A DNA stretch of 64,000 nucleotides from Pseudomonadota bacterium (lineage in GTDB: Bacteria > Pseudomonadota > Alphaproteobacteria > Rhizobiales > Rhizobiaceae): positions 62,001 to 126,000 of the forward strand of contig JAEWLS010000011.1 in NCBI GenBank assembly GCA_023457435.1. The letters are read 5' to 3'. A program made the position numbers and the translations under genes. The notes under the pieces were generated by a model that was not told the DNA's origin, did no database searches, and saw nothing but the letters and a program-made list of their open reading frames with translations. Positions 16,949 through 26,263 of this stretch are shown piece after piece (the first letter of the stretch is position 1; every line of letters starts with the position of its first letter).

Positions 16949-18250
16949 CTATGCCCGTCGGGCCTCGAAGCGCTCGCGCGGCCACAGAACGCGCACCATC
17001 GCGCCGCGCCCCGGCTCCTGCGCGTTGGTGAACGAGATCGCCGCTCCCGACCGCTCCAGCAGGGTCTTGGCGATGAACAGCCCAAGACCCAAACCGCCGC
17101 CGCCGGCGTCTGTTCCAGAGCGGCTGGTCATATAAGGCTCGCCGATGCGGTCGATGATCTCGGCGGGAAAGCCCGGTCCGTCGTCGACCACAGAGAGCTC
17201 GACCTCGGCGGCGTCCCAGCGCCATGCGACCGTGACGGCTTCGCGCGCGAAGTCGACGGCGTTCTCGACCAGGTTGCCGACGCCGTAGATGACGCCCGGA
17301 TTGCGCCGCGCCACCGGCTCCGCGCCCGACTGCGCGCCAGGAGCGAGCCTGATCTCGATACCAAACTCGCGATGCGGCGCGATCACCTCCTCGACGAGCG
17401 AGGTGAAGGGCAGCCGCGCGAGATGCGCCTCGCCCTCGGACGAGAGGTTGGTCAGCCGCTTGAGGATTTCGCGGCAGCGCTCGGTCTGCGAGCGCAGCAG
17501 CGCCACGTCCTCGCGGTAGCGCGGGTCGTCGCCGAGCGCGGTCTCCATCTCCTTGGCGACGAGCACTATCGTGGCGAGCGGCGTGCCCAGTTCGTGGGCG
17601 GCCGCGGCGGCGAGCCCGTCCAGCGCCGACAGGTGCTGCTCGCGCTGCAGGACGAGTTCCGTCGCCGACAGGGCGTTGGCGAGCTGCCGCGCCTCCTCCG
17701 CGACGCGATAGGCATACATGCCGGTGAAAGCGATCGACGAGAGGAGCGCGAGCCAGACGCCGGCGACGTAGATGAACGGCATCCTGAGTTCGGTGCCCTG
17801 GAACCAGGGCAGCGGCATGTGGAAGAAGGCGAGCAGCGTCGCGGCGGCGACGGCCAGCATGCCGATCAGCATCGTCATGCGAAACGGCAGCGACGTCGCC
17901 GACACGACGACCGGCACCGCCATCAGCAGCGCGAACGGGTTGGTCAGCCCGCCGGTGGTGAAGAGCAGGCCGGCGAGCTGCAGCGCGTCGAAACCGAGGA
18001 TCGCGAGCGCGGCGCGCGGCTCGAGCCGATGCGTCGCGGGAAAGCGGAAGCCGAGCAGCAGGTTGAGAAGCGCCGAGCAGGCGATGAGCGCGAAGCAGGC
18101 TGCGACCGGGAGCGGAAACTTGAGCCAGAAGGCGACGACGACGACCGCGGCGCTCTGGCCGGCTATCGCCAGCCAGCGCAGGCGAATCAGCGTGTTGAGA
18201 CGAAGCCGGTGAAGCTCGCTGCGGTCGGGCGTGTAGAGATCCTGCGACAT
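16949..18250 (-). CDS. actS: Redox-sensing histidine kinase ActS/RegB/PrrB
   Basis: The 433-residue inner-membrane kinase has about six N-terminal membrane segments (residues 25-180), a HisKA domain with His219 in AAAHELGTPLATI, and an HATPase domain (VIYGVGNLVENAVDFA; DDGPGFP; GGGLGLGLFIAKTLLE). Two redox-sensing elements known from RegB are retained. The ubiquinone-binding heptapeptide is present as GGLTNPF (100-106). Cys259 lies 40 residues after the phospho-His, the same spacing as His225 and Cys265 of Rhodobacter capsulatus RegB. It phosphorylates ActR, encoded immediately downstream. Confidence 0.96.
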   Translation of the reverse strand: MSQDLYTPDRSELHRLRLNTLIRLRWLAIAGQSAAVVVVAFWLKFPLPVAACFALIACSALLNLLLGFRFPATHRLEPRAALAILGFDALQLAGLLFTTGGLTNPFALLMAVPVVVSATSLPFRMTMLIGMLAVAAATLLAFFHMPLPWFQGTELRMPFIYVAGVWLALLSSIAFTGMYAYRVAEEARQLANALSATELVLQREQHLSALDGLAAAAAHELGTPLATIVLVAKEMETALGDDPRYREDVALLRSQTERCREILKRLTNLSSEGEAHLARLPFTSLVEEVIAPHREFGIEIRLAPGAQSGAEPVARRNPGVIYGVGNLVENAVDFAREAVTVAWRWDAAEVELSVVDDGPGFPAEIIDRIGEPYMTSRSGTDAGGGGLGLGLFIAKTLLERSGAAISFTNAQEPGRGAMVRVLWPRERFEARRA

Positions 18251-18286
18251 TTACCGCTTATGCCCGGCGGAACGGCGGAGGTGAAG

Positions 18287-20734
18287 CTATTTGCGCGGCT
18301 TGGCGCGCGCGGTCGGCCGGGCCGATTCGGGCCGCTCCGGCCATTCGTGCTTGGGGTAACGGCCGCGCATGTCGGAGCGGACATCGGACCAGGAGCCGCG
18401 CCAGAAGCCCGGCAGGTCGCGCGTGGTCTGGATCGGCCGATGCGCCGGCGAAAGCAACTCGAGCGTCAGCGGCACGGTGCCGCCGGCAATCGCCGGATGC
18501 TCGGCCATGCCGAAAAGCTCCTGGACGCGGATGGCCAGGACGGGGCTGTCGCGCTCGTAGTCGATAGGCAGATTGTTGCCGGTCGGCGCGGTGAAGTGCG
18601 TGGGCGCGAGCTGATCGACCTTGCGCCGAAGCTCGTGCGGAACCAACGACGCAAGCCCGGCCTGGATGGCGTCGGGAGCGATGCGGTCGAGTGCGCTCTG
18701 GCCGTCGAGGAATGGAAGCAGCCACTCCTCGAGCCGGTCAACGAGCGCGGCGTCCGAAACATCCGGCCAAGGGTCGCCAAGCCCGCGCCGCAGCCAGCCG
18801 AGCCGGGCACGCAGCGCCGCGGAACCCCGGCTCCACGGCAGGAGCGACAATCCGTGCGCCCGCACCGCCTCGATGACCGCGCGGTCGGCGTCGGCGCCTT
18901 TCGGCGCGGGCAAGCTGCGCTCGGCAAGCCGGATCGCGCCGAGCGTCTCGGTCTCGCGGACCCGTACGGCGCGGCGCTCGATGTCGAAGAAGGCCTCGGT
19001 CCTGCGCTCGATGCGATGCGACAGCGCGGTGCGAATCGCTTCCTCGTCGACGGCCGCCGCAGCGGCAATGCGCGGGTTCTGGCCGCCGCCCTGGAGATCG
19101 GCGACGACGAGGAATTTTTCCCGCGCCAGCGCCTCGGATTCGTCGAGCATGGCGCCGCGCCCGTTGGCCAGGACGAAACGCCCGAAGGCGCCGCGTGCCA
19201 TCGCGACCCGGTCCGGGTAGGCGAGGAGCAGCAGAGGCCCGGCGGCCGAGGGCGGCGCGTCGCGGCTCCGGCCCGTCTGCGAGGCGATGCGTCGAGCGAG
19301 GGCCTTCGCCGCCTCGGCGCGCGGTCCCTTCTCGGACGGCATGCGCGACAGCCTGTGGTCGAGGTCGACCGATATCCCGCCGAGACCGCGCTCAGTCAGG
19401 AGCACGGCGAGGCGGGCTGCCGTGGCGGCGTCGCCGACCCTTCCAGCTTCGGCGACCATGTGGGCAAGCCGCGCCGGCAAGGCCAGCTTGCGCATAGCAG
19501 CACCTGAATCTGTGAGCCGGCCGTGGGCGTCGAGTGCGCCCAGCGCGGCAAGCAGCGACCGCGCTTCGGCCAGCGCGGGCGCCGGCGGCGGGTCGAGGAA
19601 GGAGAGCGTACGCGGATCCGAGACGCCGAAGGCGGCGCAGTCGAGCAGCAGGCCGGAGAGATCGGCCTCGAGGATTTCCGGCGGATTGAAGTCCGGCAGG
19701 GACGCCCATTGCCCCTGATGCCACAGCCGGATGGCGACGCCCGGCGCCGTGCGACCGGCGCGGCCGGCGCGCTGCTCCGCCGACGCCTTCGACACCCGCA
19801 CCGTCTGGAGCCGCGTCAACCCGGTGTCGGGCTCGAACTTCGGCAGTCGCGCGAGACCGCCGTCGATGACGACGCGCACGCCATCGATGGTGATCGACGT
19901 CTCGGCGATCGCCGTCGCCAGCACCACCTTGCGGCGACCCGGCGGCGCTGGACGGATCGCGGCGTCCTGCGCGCGGCCGTCGAGGTTGCCGTAGAGCGGC
20001 ACGATCTCGACATCGGCAGCAACCCGGCCGACAAGCTCATCCGCGGTGCGTTCGATCTCGCGCTGGCCTGGAAGGAAGGCGAGGATGCTGCCGGTCTCCT
20101 CGGCGAGCGCCTCGCGCACCGCGCGCGCCATGGCCACGTCGATGCGGTCCGCCGCGCGGTCGCGGTAGCGGATGTCGACCGGGAAGCGGCGCCCCTCGCT
20201 CTCCACGACAGGTGCATCGCCCATCAGGCCGGCAACGCGCGCGCCGTCGATGGTCGCCGACATGACGAGCAGGCGCAGATCGGGCCGCAGAGCAGCCTGC
20301 ACATCGAGCGCGAGCGCCAGGCCGAAATCGCCATCGAGCGATCGCTCATGGAATTCGTCGAACAGGACGGCCGCGACCCCCGGCAACTCCGGGTCGTCGA
20401 GGATCATCCGCGCGAGAACGCCCTCGGTGACGACCAGAATGCGGGTTGCCGCAGAGACGCGGCTGTCCATGCGCATGGCATAGCCGACAGTGGCGCCGAC
20501 CGGTTGGCCAAGCAGCTCCGCCATCCGGTTTGCGGCGGCGCGGGCGGCCAGGCGGCGCGGCTCGAGCAGCAATATCGTGCCGTCTCCCCGCCAGGTGGCG
20601 GACAGCAGATGCAGGGGGACCATCGTCGTCTTGCCGGCGCCGGGCGGCGCCACCAGCACCGCCTTGCCCGTTTCGGCAAGCGCGGTCGACAGCGCCGGGA
20701 GCGCCGCCCTTACCGGCAGGTCCGGCAAGTTCAC
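18287..20734 (-). CDS. hrpB: ATP-dependent helicase HrpB
   Basis: The 815-residue DEAH/RHA-type helicase has Walker A in APPGAGKTTMV (about 29-39), motif II as DEFH in VLFDEFHERSLD, motif III SATI, and motif VI in SAEQRAGRAGR. The long C-terminal HrpB-specific region ends in a basic tail. HrpB is widespread in bacteria; its RNA substrate is poorly defined. The start is GTG at 20734, overlapping the stop of the upstream channel gene (GTGA), which implies coupling; the same frame continues open to 21166 through that gene and is rejected there. Size matches the family (about 800-850). Confidence 0.93.
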   Translation of the reverse strand: MNLPDLPVRAALPALSTALAETGKAVLVAPPGAGKTTMVPLHLLSATWRGDGTILLLEPRRLAARAAANRMAELLGQPVGATVGYAMRMDSRVSAATRILVVTEGVLARMILDDPELPGVAAVLFDEFHERSLDGDFGLALALDVQAALRPDLRLLVMSATIDGARVAGLMGDAPVVESEGRRFPVDIRYRDRAADRIDVAMARAVREALAEETGSILAFLPGQREIERTADELVGRVAADVEIVPLYGNLDGRAQDAAIRPAPPGRRKVVLATAIAETSITIDGVRVVIDGGLARLPKFEPDTGLTRLQTVRVSKASAEQRAGRAGRTAPGVAIRLWHQGQWASLPDFNPPEILEADLSGLLLDCAAFGVSDPRTLSFLDPPPAPALAEARSLLAALGALDAHGRLTDSGAAMRKLALPARLAHMVAEAGRVGDAATAARLAVLLTERGLGGISVDLDHRLSRMPSEKGPRAEAAKALARRIASQTGRSRDAPPSAAGPLLLLAYPDRVAMARGAFGRFVLANGRGAMLDESEALAREKFLVVADLQGGGQNPRIAAAAAVDEEAIRTALSHRIERRTEAFFDIERRAVRVRETETLGAIRLAERSLPAPKGADADRAVIEAVRAHGLSLLPWSRGSAALRARLGWLRRGLGDPWPDVSDAALVDRLEEWLLPFLDGQSALDRIAPDAIQAGLASLVPHELRRKVDQLAPTHFTAPTGNNLPIDYERDSPVLAIRVQELFGMAEHPAIAGGTVPLTLELLSPAHRPIQTTRDLPGFWRGSWSDVRSDMRGRYPKHEWPERPESARPTARAKPRK

Positions 20735-21366
20735 TTGAGGATGTCCTCGGGCTTCCGGCCGGGCCGGCTCTTGTAGGCCGGAAAGGTCCATTTGAAGCGC
20801 AGGGCGCCGCCACGGACGGCAAAGGCCGCGAGGAAGCCTGCCGATGCCGCCGCAAGCAGCGGAGCGCCCGAGACATCGAGAACGATGAAAGCCGCCGAAC
20901 CGGCAAGGGCGGCGGTGACGTAGATCTCGGGCCGCAATAGCACGGAAGGCTCGCTTGCCAGGAGGTCGCGCAGGATGCCGCCGAACGTCGCCGTCAGCAC
21001 ACCCATTACGACGCCGATCGTCGGCGACCCTGTCAGCGTCATGCCTTTCCACGCCCCGAAAACGCAGTACGCGGACAGGCCGACAGCATCCAGCCAAAGC
21101 AGCGCGATATAGCGGTGCTCGATCAGGTGCGCGGTGAAGAATACCAGCACGGCGACGACGGCGCACACGATCACGTAAGTCGGTTCGGCCACCCAGAACA
21201 CCGGGGCGTCAAGGATCAGATCGCGGAAGGTGCCGCCGCCGATGGCCGTGACGCTGGCGAGGAACAGGAACCCGACGATGTCGAGTTCCTTTCGAGACGC
21301 GGCGAGCGCACCCGTCGCGGCGAATACGGCGATGCCGGCGAAGTCGAATATGGCGATCGGATTCAC
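20731..21366 (-). CDS. TRIC-family trimeric intracellular cation channel homologue
   Basis: The 211-residue membrane protein has about seven hydrophobic segments arranged as two repeats of the UPF0126/TRIC module. Each repeat carries the hallmark glycine-rich kink: SVTAIGGGTFRDLIL in the first and GVLTATFGGILRDLL in the second. Bacterial TRIC homologues are potassium-permeable channels; the physiological role here is unknown. The start codon is GTG. The gene overlaps hrpB by 4 bp and lies 51 bp downstream of olsB on the same strand. Confidence 0.9.
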   Translation of the reverse strand: MNPIAIFDFAGIAVFAATGALAASRKELDIVGFLFLASVTAIGGGTFRDLILDAPVFWVAEPTYVIVCAVVAVLVFFTAHLIEHRYIALLWLDAVGLSAYCVFGAWKGMTLTGSPTIGVVMGVLTATFGGILRDLLASEPSVLLRPEIYVTAALAGSAAFIVLDVSGAPLLAAASAGFLAAFAVRGGALRFKWTFPAYKSRPGRKPEDILK

Positions 21367-21417
21367 GCGCTGCCTCCCCCGCTTCGACTCTTAGGGGAAG
21401 CTTCCTTGGCGCGGAAG

Positions 21418-22305
21418 TCAGGAGGCGTAGCGTTCGCCCTCGGGTCCGTAGTGGTCGATGTAGCGTTGCGAGATGGCGTCGACCGGCAGGATGACGAAAA
21501 CGTCGGTCGTGCCGAATGCCGCGTCGACGACGCAGCCGTCGCCGATCTTGGCACCGAGGCGCAGATACCCCTTGACCAATGGCGGCATGGCGTTGAGCGC
21601 GGCGCGAGCGTCGAGCGCTTCACGGGGCATGAGGTCCATCGTCTTGTGCCGCTCCGGCAGTGCGGCGACGTCCCATTCCGGCGTCGGACGGCAGTGGTGC
21701 GCCAGGAAGGACAGGGCTTCTGCGTGCCGCGCCGGAACGGTCCCCGGGAAAGAGGCGCAGCCTGCCATCACGTCGATGCCATGATGGTGCACGTATGCCC
21801 AGATTCCCTGCCACAGCACGCCGATGGTGCGCTTCGAACGATAGGCCGGCAGAACGCAGGAACGGCCCAGCTCCATGAAACGCCGGCCGGGATGTCGCGC
21901 GACGAGATCGTCGAAGGCAAACTCCTCGACCGAATAGAAGCCACCATGATCGCGCGCGACCTCGTCACGCAGCAGCCGATAGGTGCCGACGATGCGGTCC
22001 AGATCGCTGCCTGGCAGCGTCGTGTCGACCACCAGGAGATGATCGCAGATCTCATCGAAGCGGTCGGCGTCGAGTTGGCCGGCGCCAGGCCGGACGTCGC
22101 CCGAAGCACCCATTTCCTCGAAGAAGACGCGATAACGCACGCGCTGGGCGGCCTCGATCTCGCGCAAGGTTCTGGCGAGGCGCACTTCCAGCGGGCCGAT
22201 CCGACCGAGCGGCAGCCCGTGCGCAAACGCGTCGCGATAGCGGGCGACGCCCGCCGCGACGGTCTTGTCGGATGTCGATGTACCCTCGAGAACCGCGCCA
22301 TCCAT
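21418..22305 (-). CDS. olsB: L-ornithine N-alpha-acyltransferase (ornithine lipid synthesis)
   Basis: The 295-residue GNAT-fold acyltransferase (Acetyltransf_5) uses 3-hydroxyacyl-ACP to acylate ornithine, the first step to ornithine lipids. Landmarks are RYRVFFEEMGA, the LDADRFDEICDHLLVVD segment, the VGTYRLLR strand, and ELGRSCVLPAYRSKRTIGVLW for cofactor contact. Length equals rhizobial OlsB. The ATG at 22305 has AGGAG 7 bases upstream; a longer frame to 22365 is not supported. The partner O-acyltransferase gene olsA is not in the window, which is usual for rhizobia. A hybrid kinase gene lies upstream. Confidence 0.88.
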   Translation of the reverse strand: MDGAVLEGTSTSDKTVAAGVARYRDAFAHGLPLGRIGPLEVRLARTLREIEAAQRVRYRVFFEEMGASGDVRPGAGQLDADRFDEICDHLLVVDTTLPGSDLDRIVGTYRLLRDEVARDHGGFYSVEEFAFDDLVARHPGRRFMELGRSCVLPAYRSKRTIGVLWQGIWAYVHHHGIDVMAGCASFPGTVPARHAEALSFLAHHCRPTPEWDVAALPERHKTMDLMPREALDARAALNAMPPLVKGYLRLGAKIGDGCVVDAAFGTTDVFVILPVDAISQRYIDHYGPEGERYAS

Positions 22306-22407
22306 GGTGATTCTCCTGCTTCTCACACGCGGAGATACGCGCATAGTGTAACGGCCCGGTGACACTACCGCGCCGCCGGGCCTGCCACAAGTTTGCGAAA
22401 AGTCGCG

Positions 22408-24693
22408 TCAGGCCGCGGCCTGCTCCTCGACGGCGATGACAAGAGCCTCGGGATCGACGGGTTTGGTCAGGAATCCGCTCGCACCCTGAGCCAGCACGGA
22501 TGTCCGCGTCTCGTCCTGCCCGTCGGCGGAAAGGACAAGCACCGGCACGGGCGGACGCCCGCGTTCGCTTTCGTGGCGGCGGACCCGGCCGATGGCTTCC
22601 ATGCCGTCCATCAAAGGCATGTGCAGGTCCATCAGAACGACGTCGAACGCGTGCGCAGGCGCGGTCAGAACATCCACCGCCGCCTTGCCGTTGCCCACGA
22701 CGCGCACCTTGTGGCCGGCTTTCGTCAGCGCGGCCCGCGCCAGCACGGCGTTGATGTCGTTGTCCTCGGCAATCAGCACGTTGAGCGGCGTCGCCCGGTC
22801 GGCGGCGCGCCGGTTGGCACCGGCGGCGGCGCTTGCCGCAAGGCCGGCGCGACCCGAGACGACCATCTTGAGCAAGGTCTCGGCGCGCACCGGGCGCGGC
22901 AGGAAGCCTGAGTAACCGGCCGCGCGCAATTCCTGGAGCTTGGCGCGGTCGCCAGGCGCGATCAGCGTCAGCGCTTCCGGGTAGGCGAAGCCGGCCGCGC
23001 GCAGCTCCTTGAGCGTCGACCCGTCGGCCTTTTCGGACGCGGCATCGACGAGCACGGTGTCGAAGCCCCGCGCGCTGCCTTCGGTGAGGTTGCGGGCCTC
23101 ATCGACGGTGGCGGCCATATCGACCGCGGCGCCGTGATCGGAAAGCGTGCGGGCGATGGCGGTCGCCTCCATGCCGTTGCGAGACAGGACAAGGATGCGG
23201 CGGCCGTCGAGCGCATTGGAGGAGGCGGCGGGACGCCCAGCGGCGCCGCGCAGCGGGATCGTCACCGTGAAGACGGAGCCGCGGCCGGGTTCGGACTCGA
23301 CCGCGATCGTCCCGTCCATGGCCTCGACGATGCGCTTGGAGATGGCAAGGCCCAGCCCCGCGCCGCCGTGACGCCGGGTGCGGCTCGAATCGGCCTGCTC
23401 GAATTCGCGGAACAGGCGGTCGAGCTCGCGCCGGTTCATCCCGGGGCCGGTATCCGAAACGGTGATCGCGAGGGCGCTGCCGGCGGCGCTCGTCTTCATT
23501 GCCAGGTCGACCATCACGCCGCCCGTCTCGGTGAACTTGATGGCGTTGCCGACGAGATTCAGCATCACCTGGCGCAGCCGGTCGGGATCGACCAATGCCT
23601 TGGACGGCACGTCAGGCGCGATGTGGCAGCCCAGGCCTATCTGCTTGCCGAAAGCGCGCGCCGACATCAGCTCGACCGTGTGCTCGGCGATTTCGCGCGG
23701 CGACACCTCCTGCGGCTCGAGCTCGAACTTGCCGGCCTCGATCTTGGAAAAGTCGAGCAGGTCCTCGATCAGCGCCAGCAGCGCGCTGGCCGAGACCGAC
23801 ACCGCACCGACATAGGTCTTCTGCTCGGGCGTCAGCTCGGTTCCGGCGAGCAGCTTGGCCATGCCGATGATGCCGTTCATCGGCGTACGGATCTCGTGGC
23901 TGACCGTGGCGAGGAAGCGTGACTTGGCCTGGCTTGCATGCTCGGCGCGTTCACGGGCACGCATCAGGGCCAGCTCGGCGCGCTTGCGGTCGGTGATATC
24001 GCGGGCGATGGCGCGGTGCGACATGACGCCGGTGTGCTCGTCGCGGACCGAGAGCTCGATCCAGGAAAACCAGCGCTGCCCTGCCGCCGTCTTGATGGCG
24101 ACGTCGGTCGAGGTGAGGTTTTCGCCGGTCGAGAACGCGGCGTCGGGATCGACGCGCATGTCGATACCAAGTTCGGTCAGGGTGCGGCCGGCGAGGGCGC
24201 CCGGGTCGACGTCGAGGAGGTCGGCGAGCACCCGGTTCGACTGTACGATGCGGCCGTCGCGGTCGCGATGCACGACCACATCTCCGAGCGCATCGACGAG
24301 GCCGCGCAGGCGCTCCCCGCTCTCGCGCAGCTCCCAGACGCGATCGGCAAGCACCTCGATCTCGCGCGAGCCGCTGGCAGCCTGCTCGGCGCGCAGGCGA
24401 CGATGGCGCGCGCGCACCGCGCCTTCGACTGCGGTGCCGGTCATGCCGATCCCGGCTATCGCAAGAAGCGCGACGGAGAGCGCGACGGATGTCCCGGTGA
24501 GCGCCGCGCCGATCGCGCAGGCCAGCGTCGCAACCGACAGGGCGATGTGGAACAGCACCGCATCGTCCCGGCGCCGGGGCGCCGGCTCCGGGGCCTTCGC
24601 TGGCGCGGCCGGCCTTGCCGTCGCGAGCTGCGCGGGCGCCACGAGAGCCCGCTCATCCTCGAGCGCGTAAGCCGAATGTCTGTCCGCCACCAT
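22408..24693 (-). CDS. Hybrid sensor histidine kinase with PAS, pseudo-receiver and receiver domains
   Basis: The 761-residue protein has two N-terminal membrane segments (about 48-90), a PAS domain (about 125-235), HisKA with His266 (VSHEIRTPMNG), and HATPase_c (NLVGNAIKFTETG; DTGPG; GGAGLGLAISKRI). Two receiver modules follow. The first (about 498-612) lacks the acidic pair and has Arg600 where the conserved Lys should be, so it is probably not phosphorylated in the normal way. The second (about 637-758) is canonical with Asp689 and Lys744. No output domain is present, so a phosphotransfer partner is expected elsewhere. The signal is unknown; olsB is the next gene downstream. Confidence 0.9.
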   Translation of the reverse strand: MVADRHSAYALEDERALVAPAQLATARPAAPAKAPEPAPRRRDDAVLFHIALSVATLACAIGAALTGTSVALSVALLAIAGIGMTGTAVEGAVRARHRRLRAEQAASGSREIEVLADRVWELRESGERLRGLVDALGDVVVHRDRDGRIVQSNRVLADLLDVDPGALAGRTLTELGIDMRVDPDAAFSTGENLTSTDVAIKTAAGQRWFSWIELSVRDEHTGVMSHRAIARDITDRKRAELALMRARERAEHASQAKSRFLATVSHEIRTPMNGIIGMAKLLAGTELTPEQKTYVGAVSVSASALLALIEDLLDFSKIEAGKFELEPQEVSPREIAEHTVELMSARAFGKQIGLGCHIAPDVPSKALVDPDRLRQVMLNLVGNAIKFTETGGVMVDLAMKTSAAGSALAITVSDTGPGMNRRELDRLFREFEQADSSRTRRHGGAGLGLAISKRIVEAMDGTIAVESEPGRGSVFTVTIPLRGAAGRPAASSNALDGRRILVLSRNGMEATAIARTLSDHGAAVDMAATVDEARNLTEGSARGFDTVLVDAASEKADGSTLKELRAAGFAYPEALTLIAPGDRAKLQELRAAGYSGFLPRPVRAETLLKMVVSGRAGLAASAAAGANRRAADRATPLNVLIAEDNDINAVLARAALTKAGHKVRVVGNGKAAVDVLTAPAHAFDVVLMDLHMPLMDGMEAIGRVRRHESERGRPPVPVLVLSADGQDETRTSVLAQGASGFLTKPVDPEALVIAVEEQAAA

Positions 24694-24770
24694 GCGCCGA
24701 TGAGTAGCGACAAGGTTTTGAGGAAGCTTTCGGGCGAGCGTTCAAATTTTACGCAACGCCCGTTATGCGA

Positions 24771-25760
24771 CTACATCTCCACCACGAGACGGCCGCGGAC
24801 CTTTCCCGCGACGATGTCGTTTGCCGCATTCATCAGCGCGGAGAACGGCATCCTGGTGGTGATCGCGTCCAGCTTGGCGCGATCCAGGTCGCTGGCTATG
24901 CGCCGCCAGGCCTCGAGGCGGCGCTGCTTCGGCGCCATGACGGAATCGACGCCCAGCAGCGCTACCCCGCGCAGGATGAAGGGTGCGACCGAGGCAGGCA
25001 GATCCATGCCCTGCGCGAGACCGCAGGCGGCGACGGCTCCGCCGTACATGGTCTGCGCCAGCACGTTCGCGAGCGTGTGGCTGCCGACGGAATCCACCGC
25101 GGCCGCCCAGCGTTCCTTGGCCAACGGCTTGCCAGGCACGGAAAGCTCGTTGCGGTCGAAAATCTCGGAGGCGCCGAGGGAGCGCAGATAGGCCTCCTCC
25201 TCCGCACGCCCGGTCGACGCGATGACGCGGTAGCCTAGCTGCGACAGGATCGCGATGGCGACGGAGCCCACGCCTCCGGCCGCGCCGGTGACCAGCACGG
25301 GGCCGCGCGACGGTTCCATCCCGTATCGTTCAAGCGCCATGACGCAGAGCATCGCGGTATAGCCCGCGGTGCCGACGGCCATGGCCTCGGCCGCAGTCAT
25401 GCCCGCCGGAAGCGGCACCAGCCACTCGCCCTTGACCCGCGCCCGCTCGGCATAGGCGCCCATATGGGTCTCGCCGACGCCCCAGCCGTTGAGCACGACC
25501 TTGTCGCCGGGCTTCCAGTCGGGATTGGTGGAGGAGAGCACGGTGCCGGCGAAGTCGATTCCCGGAATCATCGGGAACCGGCGCACGACCGGCGATTTCC
25601 CGGTGAGCGCCAGGCCGTCCTTGTAGTTGACGGTGGTCGCCTCGACCGCGACGGTCACGTCGCCGTCCATCAGGTCGGCCTCGGTCAGCTGCGCCTCGCG
25701 GACGCTCTGCGTCTTGTCCTCGTTCCGGTCGATGACCATGGCCTTGAAGGTGTCGCTCAT
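24771..25760 (-). CDS. acuI: Acrylyl-CoA reductase-type NADPH oxidoreductase (AcuI/YhdH)
   Basis: The 329-residue medium-chain reductase lacks structural zinc ligands and matches the AcuI/YhdH group, which reduces acryloyl-CoA to propanoyl-CoA with NADPH. Landmarks are ATTVNYKDGLALTG, PMIPGIDFAGTV, VLNGWGVGETHMGAYAE, and the nucleotide-binding VLVTGAAGGVGSVAIAIL. It is last in a four-gene unit with 4-bp overlaps (methyltransferase, TrmH type, lspA, acuI). The functional reason for this grouping is not obvious. The name within the MDR family is reasonably sure, the in vivo substrate less so. Confidence 0.87.
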   Translation of the reverse strand: MSDTFKAMVIDRNEDKTQSVREAQLTEADLMDGDVTVAVEATTVNYKDGLALTGKSPVVRRFPMIPGIDFAGTVLSSTNPDWKPGDKVVLNGWGVGETHMGAYAERARVKGEWLVPLPAGMTAAEAMAVGTAGYTAMLCVMALERYGMEPSRGPVLVTGAAGGVGSVAIAILSQLGYRVIASTGRAEEEAYLRSLGASEIFDRNELSVPGKPLAKERWAAAVDSVGSHTLANVLAQTMYGGAVAACGLAQGMDLPASVAPFILRGVALLGVDSVMAPKQRRLEAWRRIASDLDRAKLDAITTRMPFSALMNAANDIVAGKVRGRLVVEM

Positions 25761-26263
25761 GCGCTTCCGCTCCCATCTGCGTCCGGCTTCGCCCTGGGGC
25801 GGCGCCAGTCAACCAGTTCCTGTAGGATAACGAACGCCGCACCGACGCTGATGTTCGCATCGGCGAGGTTGAAGACCGCAAAAGACCATGCGGGGGTGTG
25901 AAAGAGCACGTAGTCGACCACGTATCCGAGCGTCGCGCGGTCGATCAGGTTTCCGACGGCGCCGGCGACGATCAAGGCGAAGCCGGCGCGGGCGAAATGC
26001 TGATGCGGCTCGGAACGCCAGGCCAGAACGAGGATGAACACCGTCACCGCAAGCGCCACGGCTATCAGCAGCCAGGTCGACTGCCCGGCGAGCAGGGAAA
26101 ACGAGATGCCCGTGTTTTCCGTGCGATAGAGCGAGAGGAACGGCAGCAGCTCGATGCGCTGGTAGAGATCCATGCCGGTGACGACCAGATACTTGATCCA
26201 CTGGTCGAGCGCGATCATAGCGAGCGCGAGCGTGCCCCAGATGAGCAGCGGACGCCGCATCAT
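25757..26263 (-). CDS. lspA: Lipoprotein signal peptidase (signal peptidase II)
   Basis: The 168-residue inner-membrane aspartyl protease has four membrane segments. It cleaves prolipoprotein signal peptides after lipidation. The catalytic aspartates lie in GNLIDRATLGYVVDYV and FNLADANISVG, and the N-terminal ALDQWIKYLV and NTGISFSLL motifs are also present. Its start overlaps the TrmH-type gene and its stop overlaps acuI (ATGA in both cases). Two adjacent ATG codons make the first residue ambiguous by one. The L,D-transpeptidase in this window is one of its likely substrates. Confidence 0.95.
   Translation of the reverse strand: MMRRPLLIWGTLALAMIALDQWIKYLVVTGMDLYQRIELLPFLSLYRTENTGISFSLLAGQSTWLLIAVALAVTVFILVLAWRSEPHQHFARAGFALIVAGAVGNLIDRATLGYVVDYVLFHTPAWSFAVFNLADANISVGAAFVILQELVDWRRPRAKPDADGSGSA

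Noticed and set aside
16850..19507. Open frame of about 885 codons opposite actS and hrpB
   Set aside because: The translation is repetitive in Arg, Glu, Gly and Gln with no recognisable domain; the minus-strand genes have full motif sets.
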